Shown piece after piece: positions 1 through 8,073 of a stretch of 44,341 nt of DNA. Numbering within the stretch: the stretch's first letter is position 1; each line of letters opens with the position of its first letter. Below the pieces are notes generated by a model, which saw only the letters and a program-made list of their open reading frames with translations, was not told the origin of the DNA and made no database searches. A program made the position numbers and the translations under genes. The stretch is from Terriglobia bacterium (GTDB taxonomy: Bacteria; Acidobacteriota; Terriglobia; Terriglobales; Acidobacteriaceae): NCBI GenBank assembly GCA_020073015.1, contig JAIQFZ010000023.1, forward strand, positions 1 through 44,341, in the 5' to 3' direction.

Positions 1-9
1 CAATTTGGA

Positions 10-630
10 ATGAAGAACAACGACTCCTGGGGCCTGACTCCTGCTGAACTTCGCAAGCTGCGTTCGCTGAAAGATCCGCACGGCATTCAGCGGTTGCTGG
101 ATGCTATGCCGTATCACCTGGAGGATTCGGCCTGGTCTCCGCGGCGGGTTTTGCGGGAGAACACTTCGCATTGTTATGAGGGGGCGCTGTTTGCGGCGGC
201 GGCTTTGCGGGCGAATGGGTATCCTCCGCTGCTTGTGGATCTGGAGGCGGAGCATGATACCGACCACGTGATTGCGGTGTATCGCGTGGACGGGCATTGG
301 GGGGCGGTGGCGAAGTCGAATTACACGGGATGCCGGTATCGGGAGCCGGTGCACCGGTCGCTGCGCGAGCTGGCTTTGAGTTACTTCGAGGTGTACTTCA
401 ATCTGCGCGGGGAGCGGACGTTGCGGACGTTTTCCCGGCCCGTGCACATGAAGCGGTTTGATCACTTGGATTGGATGACGACCGATAAGCCGGTATGGTT
501 TGTGGCGGAGTATCTGCTGACGATTTCGCATACTCCGTTGATTTCCCGGGCGCAGGCTGGGCGGCTGCATCGGTTGGATGGGCGGTCGTTTCGGGCGGGG
601 TGTCTGGAGCGGGCGGACAAAAAACACTAA
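10..630 (+). CDS. Transglutaminase-like cysteine protein, hypothetical
   Basis: A 206-residue protein of unknown role. The central part looks like a compact transglutaminase/papain-like core. Cys55 lies in SHCYEGALFAAAALR at the start of a helix, His86 in TDHVIAVYR, and Asn104 in KSNYTG, giving the order Cys-His-Asn expected of that fold. There is no signal peptide or membrane segment, so it is probably cytoplasmic. Only nine bases lie before the ATG, so a longer reading frame upstream cannot be excluded, although the N-terminus reads naturally. It is followed by a CACAGAGG-type repeat and then an unrelated secreted protein. The fold call is inference from motif order; substrate and reaction cannot be named. 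Confidence 0.7.
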   Translation: MKNNDSWGLTPAELRKLRSLKDPHGIQRLLDAMPYHLEDSAWSPRRVLRENTSHCYEGALFAAAALRANGYPPLLVDLEAEHDTDHVIAVYRVDGHWGAVAKSNYTGCRYREPVHRSLRELALSYFEVYFNLRGERTLRTFSRPVHMKRFDHLDWMTTDKPVWFVAEYLLTISHTPLISRAQAGRLHRLDGRSFRAGCLERADKKH

Positions 631-660
631 CCACAGAGGGCACAGAGGGGCACAGGGGAA
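629..660. repeat. CACAGAGG-type intergenic repeat
   Basis: Three near-tandem copies of a CACAGAGGG unit sit immediately after the stop of the preceding gene. They resemble one arm of the inverted repeat at 18831-18906 (same purine-rich CACRRAGG character). No partner arm is visible nearby, so this may be a half element. Confidence 0.5.
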
Positions 661-686
661 CCCTGGATTTGCTTGGTACATTTGGC

Positions 687-1628
687 ATGCGTTGCTTCGC
701 TTTCATCTTCGCGGTTGTTCTGCTGGCGGGCTGCGTTCTTGCTCAGAATCCGGTTTTGACTTCAAGTTCACCTCCAACTCCAACATCAGAAGTGCCTGTT
801 TCGCGGCCCGTGGAACTGACGCCGGATGCCTCCGGCGCGGTTCCTCCCGAGCAGATACGCGTACTTCTGCAGCGGGCGGAGGCCAACGATCTGGAAAACA
901 ACAAGCGGCTGCGGGATTACACCTACCTCGAGCGCGAGGAACAGCACAAGCTGGACGGACACGGCCAGGTCAAGAAGGTCGAGTCTACGACTTTGGAGAT
1001 TCTGCAGATCTACGGGGAGCAAGTGGAGCGGCGGATCGAGAAAGACGACAAGCCACTGCCCGGGCCAGAGGTGAAGAAGGAAGAAGAGAAGTTTCAGAAG
1101 ATTATCGACAAACGCAAGAACGAATCCGAGGACGACCGCCGCAAGCGTCTGGAGAAGGAAGAGAAGGCCCGGGAGGAAGACCGCAAGTTCGTGCTCGAGG
1201 TGGCGGACGCTTTCAACTTTCGGCTCGTTGGCTCGGAAGTTGTGGACGGCTTCGACACGTGGGTCCTGGACGCGGAACCACGTCCGGGCTACGAGCCCAA
1301 GCAGCGGGCATCCAAGCTGCTGACCAAGTTCAAAGGCCGCCTGTGGATCGACAGGCGCGAGGCGCAACTGGTGAAGCTCGACATGACGGCGATCGATACA
1401 CTCTCCTTCGGGTTCATTGTGGCCCGGATCCACAAGGGGACGCACGTTGTCCTGGAACAGGGCAAGATCAACGATGAGGTCTGGCTACCGAAGCACCTGG
1501 CAGTTCATGTCGACGCCCGGGTAGCGCTGTTCAAGAACGTCGATGAAGACATCGAGGTGACGTACCGGGATTACAAGAAGTTTCGGACGGATACGAAGAT
1601 TACGGTGGTGGGGGAGAGTCGCGAGTAG
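687..1628 (+). CDS. Secreted LolA-like outer-membrane-associated protein, hypothetical
   Basis: A 313-residue exported protein. The ATG at 687 is chosen over upstream in-frame starts because it begins a typical signal sequence (MRCFAFIFAVVLLAGCVLAQ) with a possible lipobox LAGC, so it may be a lipoprotein. A strongly charged Lys/Glu-rich helical region (about residues 120-170) is followed by a beta-rich C-terminal half with patterns such as GFDTWVLDAEP, KFKGRLWIDRREAQLVKLD and EVWLPKHLAVHVDAR. These are reminiscent of LolA/LolB-like lipoprotein carrier folds common in acidobacterial hypothetical proteins. The gene stands alone and converges on the saccharopine-dehydrogenase-like gene. Fold assignment is moderate; function is unknown. 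Confidence 0.7.
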   Translation: MRCFAFIFAVVLLAGCVLAQNPVLTSSSPPTPTSEVPVSRPVELTPDASGAVPPEQIRVLLQRAEANDLENNKRLRDYTYLEREEQHKLDGHGQVKKVESTTLEILQIYGEQVERRIEKDDKPLPGPEVKKEEEKFQKIIDKRKNESEDDRRKRLEKEEKAREEDRKFVLEVADAFNFRLVGSEVVDGFDTWVLDAEPRPGYEPKQRASKLLTKFKGRLWIDRREAQLVKLDMTAIDTLSFGFIVARIHKGTHVVLEQGKINDEVWLPKHLAVHVDARVALFKNVDEDIEVTYRDYKKFRTDTKITVVGESRE

Positions 1629-1670
1629 CAAGTTGAGAGTCGCGAGTCGCTAGTCGCTAGTCGCTAGTCT
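1614..1670. repeat. Short tandem CGCTAGT / GTCGCGAGT repeats
   Basis: Overlapping the end of the preceding gene are degenerate repeats of GTCGCGAGT followed by three copies of CGCTAGT. A related set (AGCAACCAGC, AACTAGCAACC) lies at about 1801-1828 beside the end of the convergent gene. The spacer between two convergent genes is thus framed by simple repeats. Confidence 0.6.
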
Positions 1671-1802
1671 TACCTTCAGTCGGCTGGCAACGATGCGACT
1701 GGAGCGCCTTCATCCGAACGCCAGACTTACCTCAGCGAAGCCGAACGTCAAAAGAAAGGACTTATCGCAGCGTTGAAGCACTGCGCCACCCGTTTCAAAT
1801 AG
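1668..1802 (+). pseudogene. Possible gene remnant (C-terminal tail only)
   Basis: Between the repeats lies an open stretch of 44 codons without a start codon, ending in TAG at 1800-1802. Its peptide has coding character (TYLSEAERQKKGLIAALKHC near its end). It has no ribosome binding site, and a stop at 1665 precedes it. It could be the tail of a decayed gene or chance. Confidence 0.25.
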
Positions 1803-1834
1803 CAACCAGCAACTAGCAACCAGCGACTGCCTTC

Positions 1835-3025
1835 CTACTCCATCCTGTACTCAATCTTGATTCCCCGGCGCTCGACTTCTTCGAGGAAGGCTTCGGCGGG
1901 GACGTCTCGTTCCTGCAAGACTGCGCCGCGCTTGCTGACTGCGCCCATACACATCATCTGCAGGACGATGGAGGCGGGGAAGGCAGTGGTCCGCATCATG
2001 GCGCTCATGTCGCTTTTGGGATCGTAGTGGTCGACCATGGTGAAGGTGGCCACCCGGCCTTTGAGTTTTCCTCCGAGCAGGCCGCGGACGCCGGGGGCTT
2101 TGACGGACTCGTGGGCTTCGAGGCGCATGATGCAGACGTCCGGGCCCTTGCCGGCGAATTTTCCTTCAAACACTTTTGACATGAGGGCGCGGGGCGCGAC
2201 CTCCACCTTGCCGACCCGCATTTTCTCGTTCGAAAACAGGCCCAGTTCGTTCAATTCGCAGAGCAGATCGTAGTGGCCGGGATAGCGCAGGGTTTTCTCG
2301 AAGCACTCGCCGACTCTTCCTTCGAACGTCTCCGGCAAGGTGGAGGTTCCGCCGGAGGTCTGGAAAGCCACCAGCGGCGCGAAGCCGTCCATGTGAAATT
2401 CTTCGGGCTCGGTGAGCGGCTCGATGGTGGTCAGCTTGCCCCGGCGAAGGATGCGGGCTGGTTCCACGTATTCGTTGATGAGTCCTTCGACCGAGAATAC
2501 GAGTTGATAGTGGAACGGAGGCATCGGTCGTTCGGGGAGTCCTCCGACGTAGAGCTTGAGTGCGTCGGCCCGTCCGTCCAAGCGTCGAACTAGTTCTCCG
2601 CCGAGGATGGAAGCCATGCCGGGAGAAAGGCCGCAATCGGGAGCGATGCCAATGCCGCGTTTCTCGGCCTGCTTGGCGAGCGCCAGTTGCTGGCGGACCA
2701 CGGTGTTGTTGCCGCCGAGGTCGGCGAAATGGCATCCGGCGCTGATGGCGGCTCTTGCCAAGCCGAGGTTCAGACGGTAGGGAACGGCCGAAAGCGCGCC
2801 ATCGTGGCCTTTCATGAGGCGAGCGGCTTCTTTTTCTTTCGAGGCGTCGAGAGCGACGGCGCGGACTTTCTTGTCACCGGTGATGCGGTTGACGCGCGCA
2901 GCGACGTCTTTGGCGCGCTTAATGTCGCTGTCGGCGAGAGTGACGGAGTCGACGTGGCCCTGGCGGGCCATATCGTAAGCGGCGGCTGAACCCATCATGC
3001 CGGAACCAATAACGAGTAGTTTCAT
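1835..3025 (-). CDS. Saccharopine dehydrogenase family oxidoreductase
   Basis: A 396-residue NAD(P)-dependent enzyme of the saccharopine dehydrogenase/lysine 6-dehydrogenase superfamily. The Rossmann motif GSGMMG is at residues 7-12, followed by an acidic residue at the end of the second strand (LADSD). The central block (SAVPYRLNLGLARAAISAG, HFADLGGNN, GIAPDCGLSPGMASIL) is typical of the family. The length fits single-domain bacterial members. The substrate could be saccharopine, lysine or another amino-acid-derived imine; the sequence does not decide. It lies downstream of the TlpA/rhodanese pair on the same strand but is separated from it by 131 bases carrying a hairpin repeat, so it may have its own promoter. 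Confidence 0.85.
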   Translation of the reverse strand: MKLLVIGSGMMGSAAAYDMARQGHVDSVTLADSDIKRAKDVAARVNRITGDKKVRAVALDASKEKEAARLMKGHDGALSAVPYRLNLGLARAAISAGCHFADLGGNNTVVRQQLALAKQAEKRGIGIAPDCGLSPGMASILGGELVRRLDGRADALKLYVGGLPERPMPPFHYQLVFSVEGLINEYVEPARILRRGKLTTIEPLTEPEEFHMDGFAPLVAFQTSGGTSTLPETFEGRVGECFEKTLRYPGHYDLLCELNELGLFSNEKMRVGKVEVAPRALMSKVFEGKFAGKGPDVCIMRLEAHESVKAPGVRGLLGGKLKGRVATFTMVDHYDPKSDMSAMMRTTAFPASIVLQMMCMGAVSKRGAVLQERDVPAEAFLEEVERRGIKIEYRME

Positions 3026-3121
3026 GCGTGCTCCTGGCTTCGATCAGACAAATCAGACTACAGGAACGTGACCGAACGAGAAGTGACGGGGCTCACGCAG
3101 GGCGGGTGATCGAGCACGTCT

Positions 3122-3149
3122 GCCGGGCGAAGGCGCCCGGCGCTCCACA
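3122..3149. repeat. Dispersed hairpin repeat (GCTCCACA type)
   Basis: An 8-bp perfect stem, GCCGGGCG with AAGG loop and CGCCCGGC, is followed by GCTCCACA. The architecture (G+C hairpin plus a [G/T]CT[C/A]CA-like tail) is shared by elements near 4867, 17996, 18914, 34942 and 37378. Confidence 0.65.
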
Positions 3150-3156
3150 AAACTTG

Positions 3157-3669
3157 CTACGACGGCGGCTGGGCGAGCAATTTCTGGATTTCGGTTTCGA
3201 TCACGGAGGGGTCGGTGGCGCCGACATGACGCACCGTGATGCGGCCATTGCGGTCGATCACGAAGGTGATCGGGAGGCCGAGGATTCCGCCGTATTGATC
3301 GGCGAGCTTGGGATTACCGATCGCCACAGGGTAGTTCATTTTGAATTGTTGCTGAAACTGGCGGACGGGCGGCTCGTCGTCGTCCATGGAAACGCCGAGG
3401 ACTTGCAGTCCTTGCGACGCGTACTTGTTCTGCATCTCGATGAAGTGGGGGATCTCCTGCTTGCAGGGATCGCACCAGGTGGCCCAGAAATCGAGGATGA
3501 CGACTTTGCCGCGGTAGTCCGACAGGCTGACGGTGCGGCCGGAGAGATCGGTGAGCGAAAAGGCGGGAGCCGGCCGCAATCCGGTGGTGCGCGGTTTGGC
3601 CGAGTGTTGCCACAGGGTCCAGCCGAGGAGGAGGAGTCCGGCTGCGAGGATGAGTAACAGCTTCTTCAC
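3157..3669 (-). CDS. TlpA/ResA-type thiol-disulfide oxidoreductase
   Basis: A 170-residue membrane-anchored or exported thioredoxin-fold protein. Residues 1-20 form a hydrophobic signal anchor. The active site WCDPC has Cys66 and Cys69, and the strand LPITFVIDRNG carries the cis-proline region. The pattern matches AhpC/TSA-redoxin proteins of the TlpA/ResA family, which reduce disulfides outside the cytoplasm (cytochrome c maturation or thiol repair). It starts 6 bases after the rhodanese gene, so the two are almost certainly one transcript, suggesting a joint role in periplasmic thiol or sulfane-sulfur chemistry. The exact partner is unknown. Confidence 0.88.
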   Translation of the reverse strand: MKKLLLILAAGLLLLGWTLWQHSAKPRTTGLRPAPAFSLTDLSGRTVSLSDYRGKVVILDFWATWCDPCKQEIPHFIEMQNKYASQGLQVLGVSMDDDEPPVRQFQQQFKMNYPVAIGNPKLADQYGGILGLPITFVIDRNGRITVRHVGATDPSVIETEIQKLLAQPPS

Positions 3670-3675
3670 GATGGG

Positions 3676-4137
3676 TTAATCGCCCTTGGCTACGGAATAT
3701 CCCTTGTCGACCCAGTCGGCGCCGAAGTTATTGGCGAGGAAGAGAACCTTCACGTTCGTGAAGCCCAATTGCTGGAGCGCGTCGTAGGCGGGATTCACAT
3801 TCGGACAATGGCTCCACGGACAGCATCCGCAATAGAGCACGATGGAAGTATTCTTCGGCAGGGTGCCCACCCGCCCGCGCAGGTTTTGAATTCCCTGCGG
3901 AGTGCTTCCGGCGCCCAGATATTCGGACCCGGGAATGTGCGCCTGCACATAGAGCATGTGGGAGCCGACCTGAAACAGAAGAGGTTTGCCGGTCTTCGCC
4001 GTGAGGAGTCGCACGAGTTCGTCGGGCGAGATGGTCTTCATGCTGGCGTTGTCCGCGGCGCAAGCGAGTGGCACCTGGCCGAGTCCGAAGAGGAGAACAA
4101 GAATGACGAGCGGGCGGGAGCAGGAGGGAAGTCGCAT
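3676..4137 (-). CDS. Exported rhodanese-like protein with Cys-rich active-site loop
   Basis: A 153-residue protein with an N-terminal signal peptide (cleavage near ACAADNA, about residue 28) and a single rhodanese domain. The segment TSIVLYC is followed by GCCPWSHC, so Cys103 sits at the rhodanese catalytic position, with Cys105, Cys106 and Cys111 immediately after it. Classic single-domain rhodaneses have one cysteine in this loop, so the extra three are unusual and could bind metal or form disulfides. It is followed directly by the TlpA-like gene, which could reduce it. The family call is firm; the sulfur acceptor or metal role is inference. Confidence 0.82.
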   Translation of the reverse strand: MRLPSCSRPLVILVLLFGLGQVPLACAADNASMKTISPDELVRLLTAKTGKPLLFQVGSHMLYVQAHIPGSEYLGAGSTPQGIQNLRGRVGTLPKNTSIVLYCGCCPWSHCPNVNPAYDALQQLGFTNVKVLFLANNFGADWVDKGYSVAKGD

Positions 4138-4621
4138 GTTGTGTGGATCCGTCTTTCATTATCTGCGCGGGCTTGGGGAATCAGCAAATAGAGCCGAGCA
4201 GCGCAAGAGGAACGGCTGAATGATCGAGGCGAGCTGAGCGGATTCGCTGCTGCATTTTCAGTGAGATGCGCGTCCGTTCAAGTACCTCCGTACCGTCTCT
4301 AGTACCTTAGTTACTCCAACCTGGGTGACTGCTGCCTCATTCGCGTTAAAAATACTGCTAATAGTGGTATAGAAACATCCGTCTACTATATGCAGAGTCC
4401 TACTGCAACTCGGAGTTTTCCGAATTCCAGAAAACACCCATAAAACCCTGCAAAACCCGGAGATTCACGTTGACAGGCCCGTAGTTCCGGTTGAGATATG
4501 CTCAGCACACCAAAACTCACTCGAACGCAATTGAATCGAGGACTTGGTTCTCCCAATTTCCTCAGCGATGCCGGGAAGGATGGCTGGCTGAGAACAAACT
4601 CTGTGGAAGGGGAAAGCGCTT
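4138..4621. other. Divergent intergenic region, 484 bases
   Basis: No gene is evident between the divergent rhodanese and HTH genes. The middle (about 4340-4480) is clearly richer in A+T than the flanks and probably contains promoters. A TTAAAA (4346) / TATAGA (4368) pair with 16-base spacing and a TTGACA at 4470-4475 without a good -10 at 17 bases are visible. None is strong enough to name with confidence. No hairpin, tRNA or riboswitch was recognised. Confidence 0.4.
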
Positions 4622-4858
4622 ATGGCCGACTCGCGTGAAGTGATGAACATTCGCCAGGCGTCGCAATACCTGGGAGTGAGTCCGGACACGCTGTACAAGT
4701 ACGTGAACGAGCAGAGTATTCCCGCGTTCAAGCTGGGCAATCGCTGGCGCTTCAAGAAATCGAAGCTTGACCAGTGGATGGAAGAAAAGTCGATGGAGCA
4801 GGAACCGCGGGGGAAGAAACGAGTACGGGCGGCCACGAAGGCCGCTGGACAACCGTAG
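4622..4858 (+). CDS. MerR/excisionase-type helix-turn-helix protein
   Basis: A 78-residue DNA-binding protein. Residues 8-55 (MNIRQASQYLGVSPDTLYKY ... IPAFKLGNRWRFKKSKLDQW) are the winged helix-turn-helix domain found in excisionase-like (HTH_17) proteins. The tail is short and basic. The ATG is preceded by AAGGGGAAA. It lies 73 bases upstream of pilM in the same direction, with a G+C hairpin between, so it could be the first gene of the pilus transcript. Members of this family bind DNA as small regulators or phage excisionases; no phage genes are nearby, so a regulatory role is more likely. Its target is unknown. Confidence 0.85.
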   Translation: MADSREVMNIRQASQYLGVSPDTLYKYVNEQSIPAFKLGNRWRFKKSKLDQWMEEKSMEQEPRGKKRVRAATKAAGQP

Positions 4859-4866
4859 ACGGTTTT

Positions 4867-4888
4867 GCCGGCAGGGCGCCGGCGCTAC
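4867..4888. repeat. Dispersed hairpin repeat upstream of pilM
   Basis: GCCGGC, a short loop and GCCGGC are followed by GCTACGA, matching the hairpin-plus-tail layout of the dispersed elements elsewhere in the window. It lies between the HTH gene and pilM and could act as an mRNA processing or stability site. Confidence 0.5.
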
Positions 4889-4931
4889 GAAAAACTGCCG
4901 GCGGGATGCTGGCGAAACAGAAGGCGGGCAC

Positions 4932-5987
4932 ATGTTTGGATTCGGAGCGAAGACGATTGTTGGTCTGGATGTGGGTTCCTCGAGCATCAAGGCAGTCGAG
5001 CTCAAAAAGACGCGCGCCGGAATTGAAGTGGCGCATCTGGGGCTGGAGCCCATCGCACCCGATATCGTGGTCGACTCGATGATCGTCGATTCGGGCACGG
5101 TTTCAAGCGCCATTGCGAAGCTGTTTACCGAGACGGAGATCAAATCGAAAGCGGTGGCGACGGCGGTCAGCGGACACTCCGTGATCGTGAAGAAGATTTC
5201 GCTGCCCTCGATGAGCGACCAGGAACTGGCCGAGACGATCCAGAAGGAAGCCGCGCAGCACATTCCCTTCGATCTGGCCGATGTGAACCTGGACTACCAG
5301 ATCCTCTCGGACGACGCGACCAGCCCGCAGATGGACGTGCTGCTGGTGGCCGTCAAGAAGGACAAGATTTTGAACTACACCAACGTACTCTCGATGGCGG
5401 GGAAGACACCCGCTATTGTGGATATCGATGCGCTGGCTTTGCAGAACTGCTACGAGTACAACTACGAGCCCGCACCGGGACAAGTGGTCGCCCTGCTCAA
5501 CTTGGGCGCCAGCGTGATGAACATCAACATCGTCAAGGGCACGACCCCGCTGTTCCCGCGCGATGTTTCGGTGGGTGGACACCAGTACACCGACTCGTTG
5601 CAGAAGGAACTGGATCTGAGCTTTGATGACGCCGAGTCGCTGAAGCTGGGGCACAAAGTGGGCACGGTGCACGACGACGCGAAGACACCGATCCTGCAGC
5701 AGGTCACCGAAATCATCGTGCTGGAAATTCAGAAGACGTTTGACTTCTTCCGTGCCAGCGCGGCGGGCGAGCACATCGAGAAGATTTACCTGGCTGGGGG
5801 GTCCGCCAAGGTTCCGGGTCTGGTGGAAGCGTTGCGGCAGGAGTTCTCGATGCCGGTCGAGTTGTTCAATCCCTTCCAGAAAGTGCTGGCGCCGATGGAA
5901 GGGTCGGCGGCCCAACTGGTGGAACAGAATGCCGGCCAGTTGGCAGTGGCCGTGGGTTTGGCCCTGAGGAGCTTTGAAAAGCTATGA
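4932..5987 (+). CDS. pilM: Type IV pilus assembly protein PilM
   Basis: A 351-residue actin-like ATPase of the inner-membrane alignment complex of type IV pili, acting on the cytoplasmic face. The start at 4932 (MFGFGAKTIVGLDVGSSSIK) is preceded by AAGGCGGG and begins with the family's conserved N-terminus; the reading frame is open further upstream but unlike PilM. The phosphate-1 motif GLDVGSSSIKAVEL is at about residues 11-24, and a second nucleotide motif, IYLAGGSAKVPGL, is near residue 285. The PilN-binding groove is expected in this fold. The stop overlaps pilN by four bases (ATGA), indicating translational coupling in the pilMNOPQ operon. Confidence 0.95.
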   Translation: MFGFGAKTIVGLDVGSSSIKAVELKKTRAGIEVAHLGLEPIAPDIVVDSMIVDSGTVSSAIAKLFTETEIKSKAVATAVSGHSVIVKKISLPSMSDQELAETIQKEAAQHIPFDLADVNLDYQILSDDATSPQMDVLLVAVKKDKILNYTNVLSMAGKTPAIVDIDALALQNCYEYNYEPAPGQVVALLNLGASVMNINIVKGTTPLFPRDVSVGGHQYTDSLQKELDLSFDDAESLKLGHKVGTVHDDAKTPILQQVTEIIVLEIQKTFDFFRASAAGEHIEKIYLAGGSAKVPGLVEALRQEFSMPVELFNPFQKVLAPMEGSAAQLVEQNAGQLAVAVGLALRSFEKL

Positions 5988-6574
5988 TCCGAATCAACCT
6001 GTTGGGGTCTCCGAAACCGAAGGGCGGCAAGAAGAGTGTTGCCGTCAGTATGCCGACCATGGACATGGGCAGCCCCGGTTCGCCGCTGCTGCAAGTGGTG
6101 GCCGTGCTGGCGATCGTGGGCGCGATCAACGGCGTCTACTGGTACCGGCTCGATCATGAAAGGACGGCGATTGAGTCACAGATGCGACTGGCGGAGCAGA
6201 AGAACCGCGAGCTGGCCGACATCAAGGTGCGTTACCTGGAGCGCCAGAGACAGGCCGATGCCTACAAGCGGCGGGTGGATGTGATCGACCAGCTGCGTTC
6301 CAACCAGACCGGCCCGGTCAACCTGCTGGCCATGATTGGCGAGACGGTCAACAACACCGAGGCGATCTGGCTGAACAGTCTGCAGGACCAGGGCAACAAT
6401 GTCGCGATCGACGGCATGGCCCTGAGCAGCGATGCGGTAGCCAACCTGATTTCCAACCTGCAGAAGACGGGTTATTTCCGCAACATCGAGATCAAAGAGA
6501 CGTCGCAGGACGAAACCGTAAAAGACATGCAGGCGTTTCAGTTCACGCTGACCTGCGAAAAGGCGAAGTCGTAA
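5984..6574 (+). CDS. pilN: Type IV pilus assembly protein PilN
   Basis: A 196-residue bitopic inner-membrane protein. The N-terminus MIRINLLGSP carries the INLL motif that docks PilN onto PilM. One membrane segment is at about residues 34-54 (PLLQVVAVLAIVGAINGVYW). A periplasmic coiled coil follows (about 58-100), then a small alpha/beta domain that dimerises with PilO. The cytoplasmic segment before the membrane is longer than in many proteobacterial PilN proteins. The start overlaps pilM, and pilO follows after 13 bases. Together PilM, N, O and P connect the pilus motor to the secretin. Confidence 0.93.
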   Translation: MIRINLLGSPKPKGGKKSVAVSMPTMDMGSPGSPLLQVVAVLAIVGAINGVYWYRLDHERTAIESQMRLAEQKNRELADIKVRYLERQRQADAYKRRVDVIDQLRSNQTGPVNLLAMIGETVNNTEAIWLNSLQDQGNNVAIDGMALSSDAVANLISNLQKTGYFRNIEIKETSQDETVKDMQAFQFTLTCEKAKS

Positions 6575-6587
6575 AGGCGGAGCGGAT

Positions 6588-7211
6588 ATGGGCGAACTTT
6601 CGGGATTCAAGCTGTTGGGGATTCTGGTGCTGGCGGGAGCAGTCGCGACCGGCGGCCTCTACTACACCGTGTTCAAGTCGCAGCGGGAAGCCAACGCGGC
6701 AGCGCAAGTCAAGTTGCAGGCGAAGGTCCGCGAGAACGCGGAGCTGGAAGCGTACCGGCCCAAGCTGGCTGATATCGAGCGTCAGCTCGCCAGCCTGAAG
6801 CAGCAGCTCGAGATCGAGCGGAAGATTGTGCCGGATGAGAAGGAAGTGGACAACTTCATGCGCATGGTGAGCGCGGAAGCGCGCAAGGCGGGCGTGGAAG
6901 TGCGGCGCTACACTTCGCGTCCGTACGCCAACAAAGACTTCTACACCGAAGTTCCGTTCGAGGTGGAGTTCGACGGTCCGTTCTATTCCATGCTGGGGTT
7001 CTTCGATCGGGTGGGCAAATTGGAACGCATTGTGAATGTTTCCAATCTGCTGGTGGCTTCCAGCCGGAAGCCAGGCGATGCGCACCCGAAGCACGTCTAC
7101 CAGTACGCCCCCAACGAGAGCGTGGTGGCGACCTGCGTGACGACCACGTACTTCAGCCATGACTTGGAACCGGCCGGGGCCGGCAAGCCGGGAACGCCGG
7201 CGAAGCGATAG
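6588..7211 (+). CDS. pilO: Type IV pilus assembly protein PilO
   Basis: A 207-residue inner-membrane protein with one membrane segment at about residues 7-28, a coiled coil at about 30-90 (LEAYRPKLADIERQLASLK region), and a C-terminal periplasmic ferredoxin-like domain. The PilO signature of a beta strand in FEVEFDGPFYSMLGFFDRVG precedes ERIVNVSNL. PilO pairs with PilN. The tail beyond the domain (after TYFSHDLEP) is short, Gly/Pro/Ala-rich and likely disordered. It is in tight operon order between pilN and the pilP-like gene. Confidence 0.93.
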   Translation: MGELSGFKLLGILVLAGAVATGGLYYTVFKSQREANAAAQVKLQAKVRENAELEAYRPKLADIERQLASLKQQLEIERKIVPDEKEVDNFMRMVSAEARKAGVEVRRYTSRPYANKDFYTEVPFEVEFDGPFYSMLGFFDRVGKLERIVNVSNLLVASSRKPGDAHPKHVYQYAPNESVVATCVTTTYFSHDLEPAGAGKPGTPAKR

Positions 7212-7225
7212 GGGGATAGGGGGAA

Positions 7226-8005
7226 ATGATGAAGCGGGCGATGACGATTCTGGTTTGCGGGCTGGCTGCGGGTCTGGCTTGGGCGCAGAATCCACAGATT
7301 ATCCAGAACACGAAGGCCCTGATGGACGGCGTGCGCAACAACGCCACGGCGGCATCGAATGAGGCTCTGGGCATCAAGGTTCCCGCTGCGCACGCGGCGA
7401 AGGTCACGCCGGCTGCGGCGAAGCCGAGTGCAATTCCAGCGCAGGCCAAGGCTGTTCCGAAAGCGACCGCGGCTAAGCCCGTGCCGGTTGCGGCCAAGAG
7501 TACGGCCAGTGTGAAAACGGCTTCGGCCACCGCGAACAAGCAACCTGCGGCTAAGAAAGCGGCCATGCCAGTGGCGCAACCTGTGGCCACGGTTGCCAAG
7601 ACAAGTCCGTCGGCCAGCCAGCCCGCTGCCAACAGCAGCGCGGCCGAGCCGGCCAAGAGTGGGGACAAGCCAAGCGGAAAGTGGAGCATGACCGGAAAGC
7701 GCGATCCGTTTGTGAGTCCGGTGGTGTCACAGGGCTCCGGTTCGGGCTGCAGCACGGGCAAGAAGTGCCTGGAAATCGGCGCGATCAATCTTCGCGGAGT
7801 GGTTCGCTCGGAGAACGGTTTCATCGCGGTGGTGACGAACAGTCTGAACAAGGCGTATTTCCTGCGGGAGAACGACCCGGTGTTCGACGGTTACGTGGTT
7901 AAGATCACGGGTGATTCGATCGTGTTCCAGGAAACGCTGCAGGACCGGCTGGGCAAGACGTTCACGCGCGAAGTGGTGAAGAAGATTACGACTCCGGCAG
8001 TGTAG
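7226..8005 (+). CDS. pilP: PilP-like type IV pilus periplasmic linker protein
   Basis: A 259-residue exported protein. It has a signal peptide at about residues 1-21 (cleavage after AWA) and a long Ala/Lys/Pro-rich low-complexity linker at about 50-145. The C-terminal beta domain starts at GKRDPFVSP, which is the PilP hallmark, and continues with LEIGAINLRGVVRSENG, KAYFLRENDPVFDGYVVKI. PilP joins PilN/PilO to the N0 domain of PilQ. Two cysteines (GCSTGKKC) before the first strand may form a disulfide. No obvious lipobox is present, unlike many PilP lipoproteins. It is preceded by GGGGGATAGGGGGAAATG, very like the pilQ leader. The symbol rests on order and domain pattern. Confidence 0.85.
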   Translation: MMKRAMTILVCGLAAGLAWAQNPQIIQNTKALMDGVRNNATAASNEALGIKVPAAHAAKVTPAAAKPSAIPAQAKAVPKATAAKPVPVAAKSTASVKTASATANKQPAAKKAAMPVAQPVATVAKTSPSASQPAANSSAAEPAKSGDKPSGKWSMTGKRDPFVSPVVSQGSGSGCSTGKKCLEIGAINLRGVVRSENGFIAVVTNSLNKAYFLRENDPVFDGYVVKITGDSIVFQETLQDRLGKTFTREVVKKITTPAV

Positions 8006-8073
8006 GCCGGAGGGAAGAGCGAGTTCGACGAAACACATGGAGGCGAAACGGCCTCACATGGGGGGATAGGGAA

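Noticed and set aside
4470-4502. Strong sigma-70 promoter at TTGACA before the HTH gene
   Set aside because: The nearest good -10 (TATGCT) is 21 bases away, too far for standard recognition.
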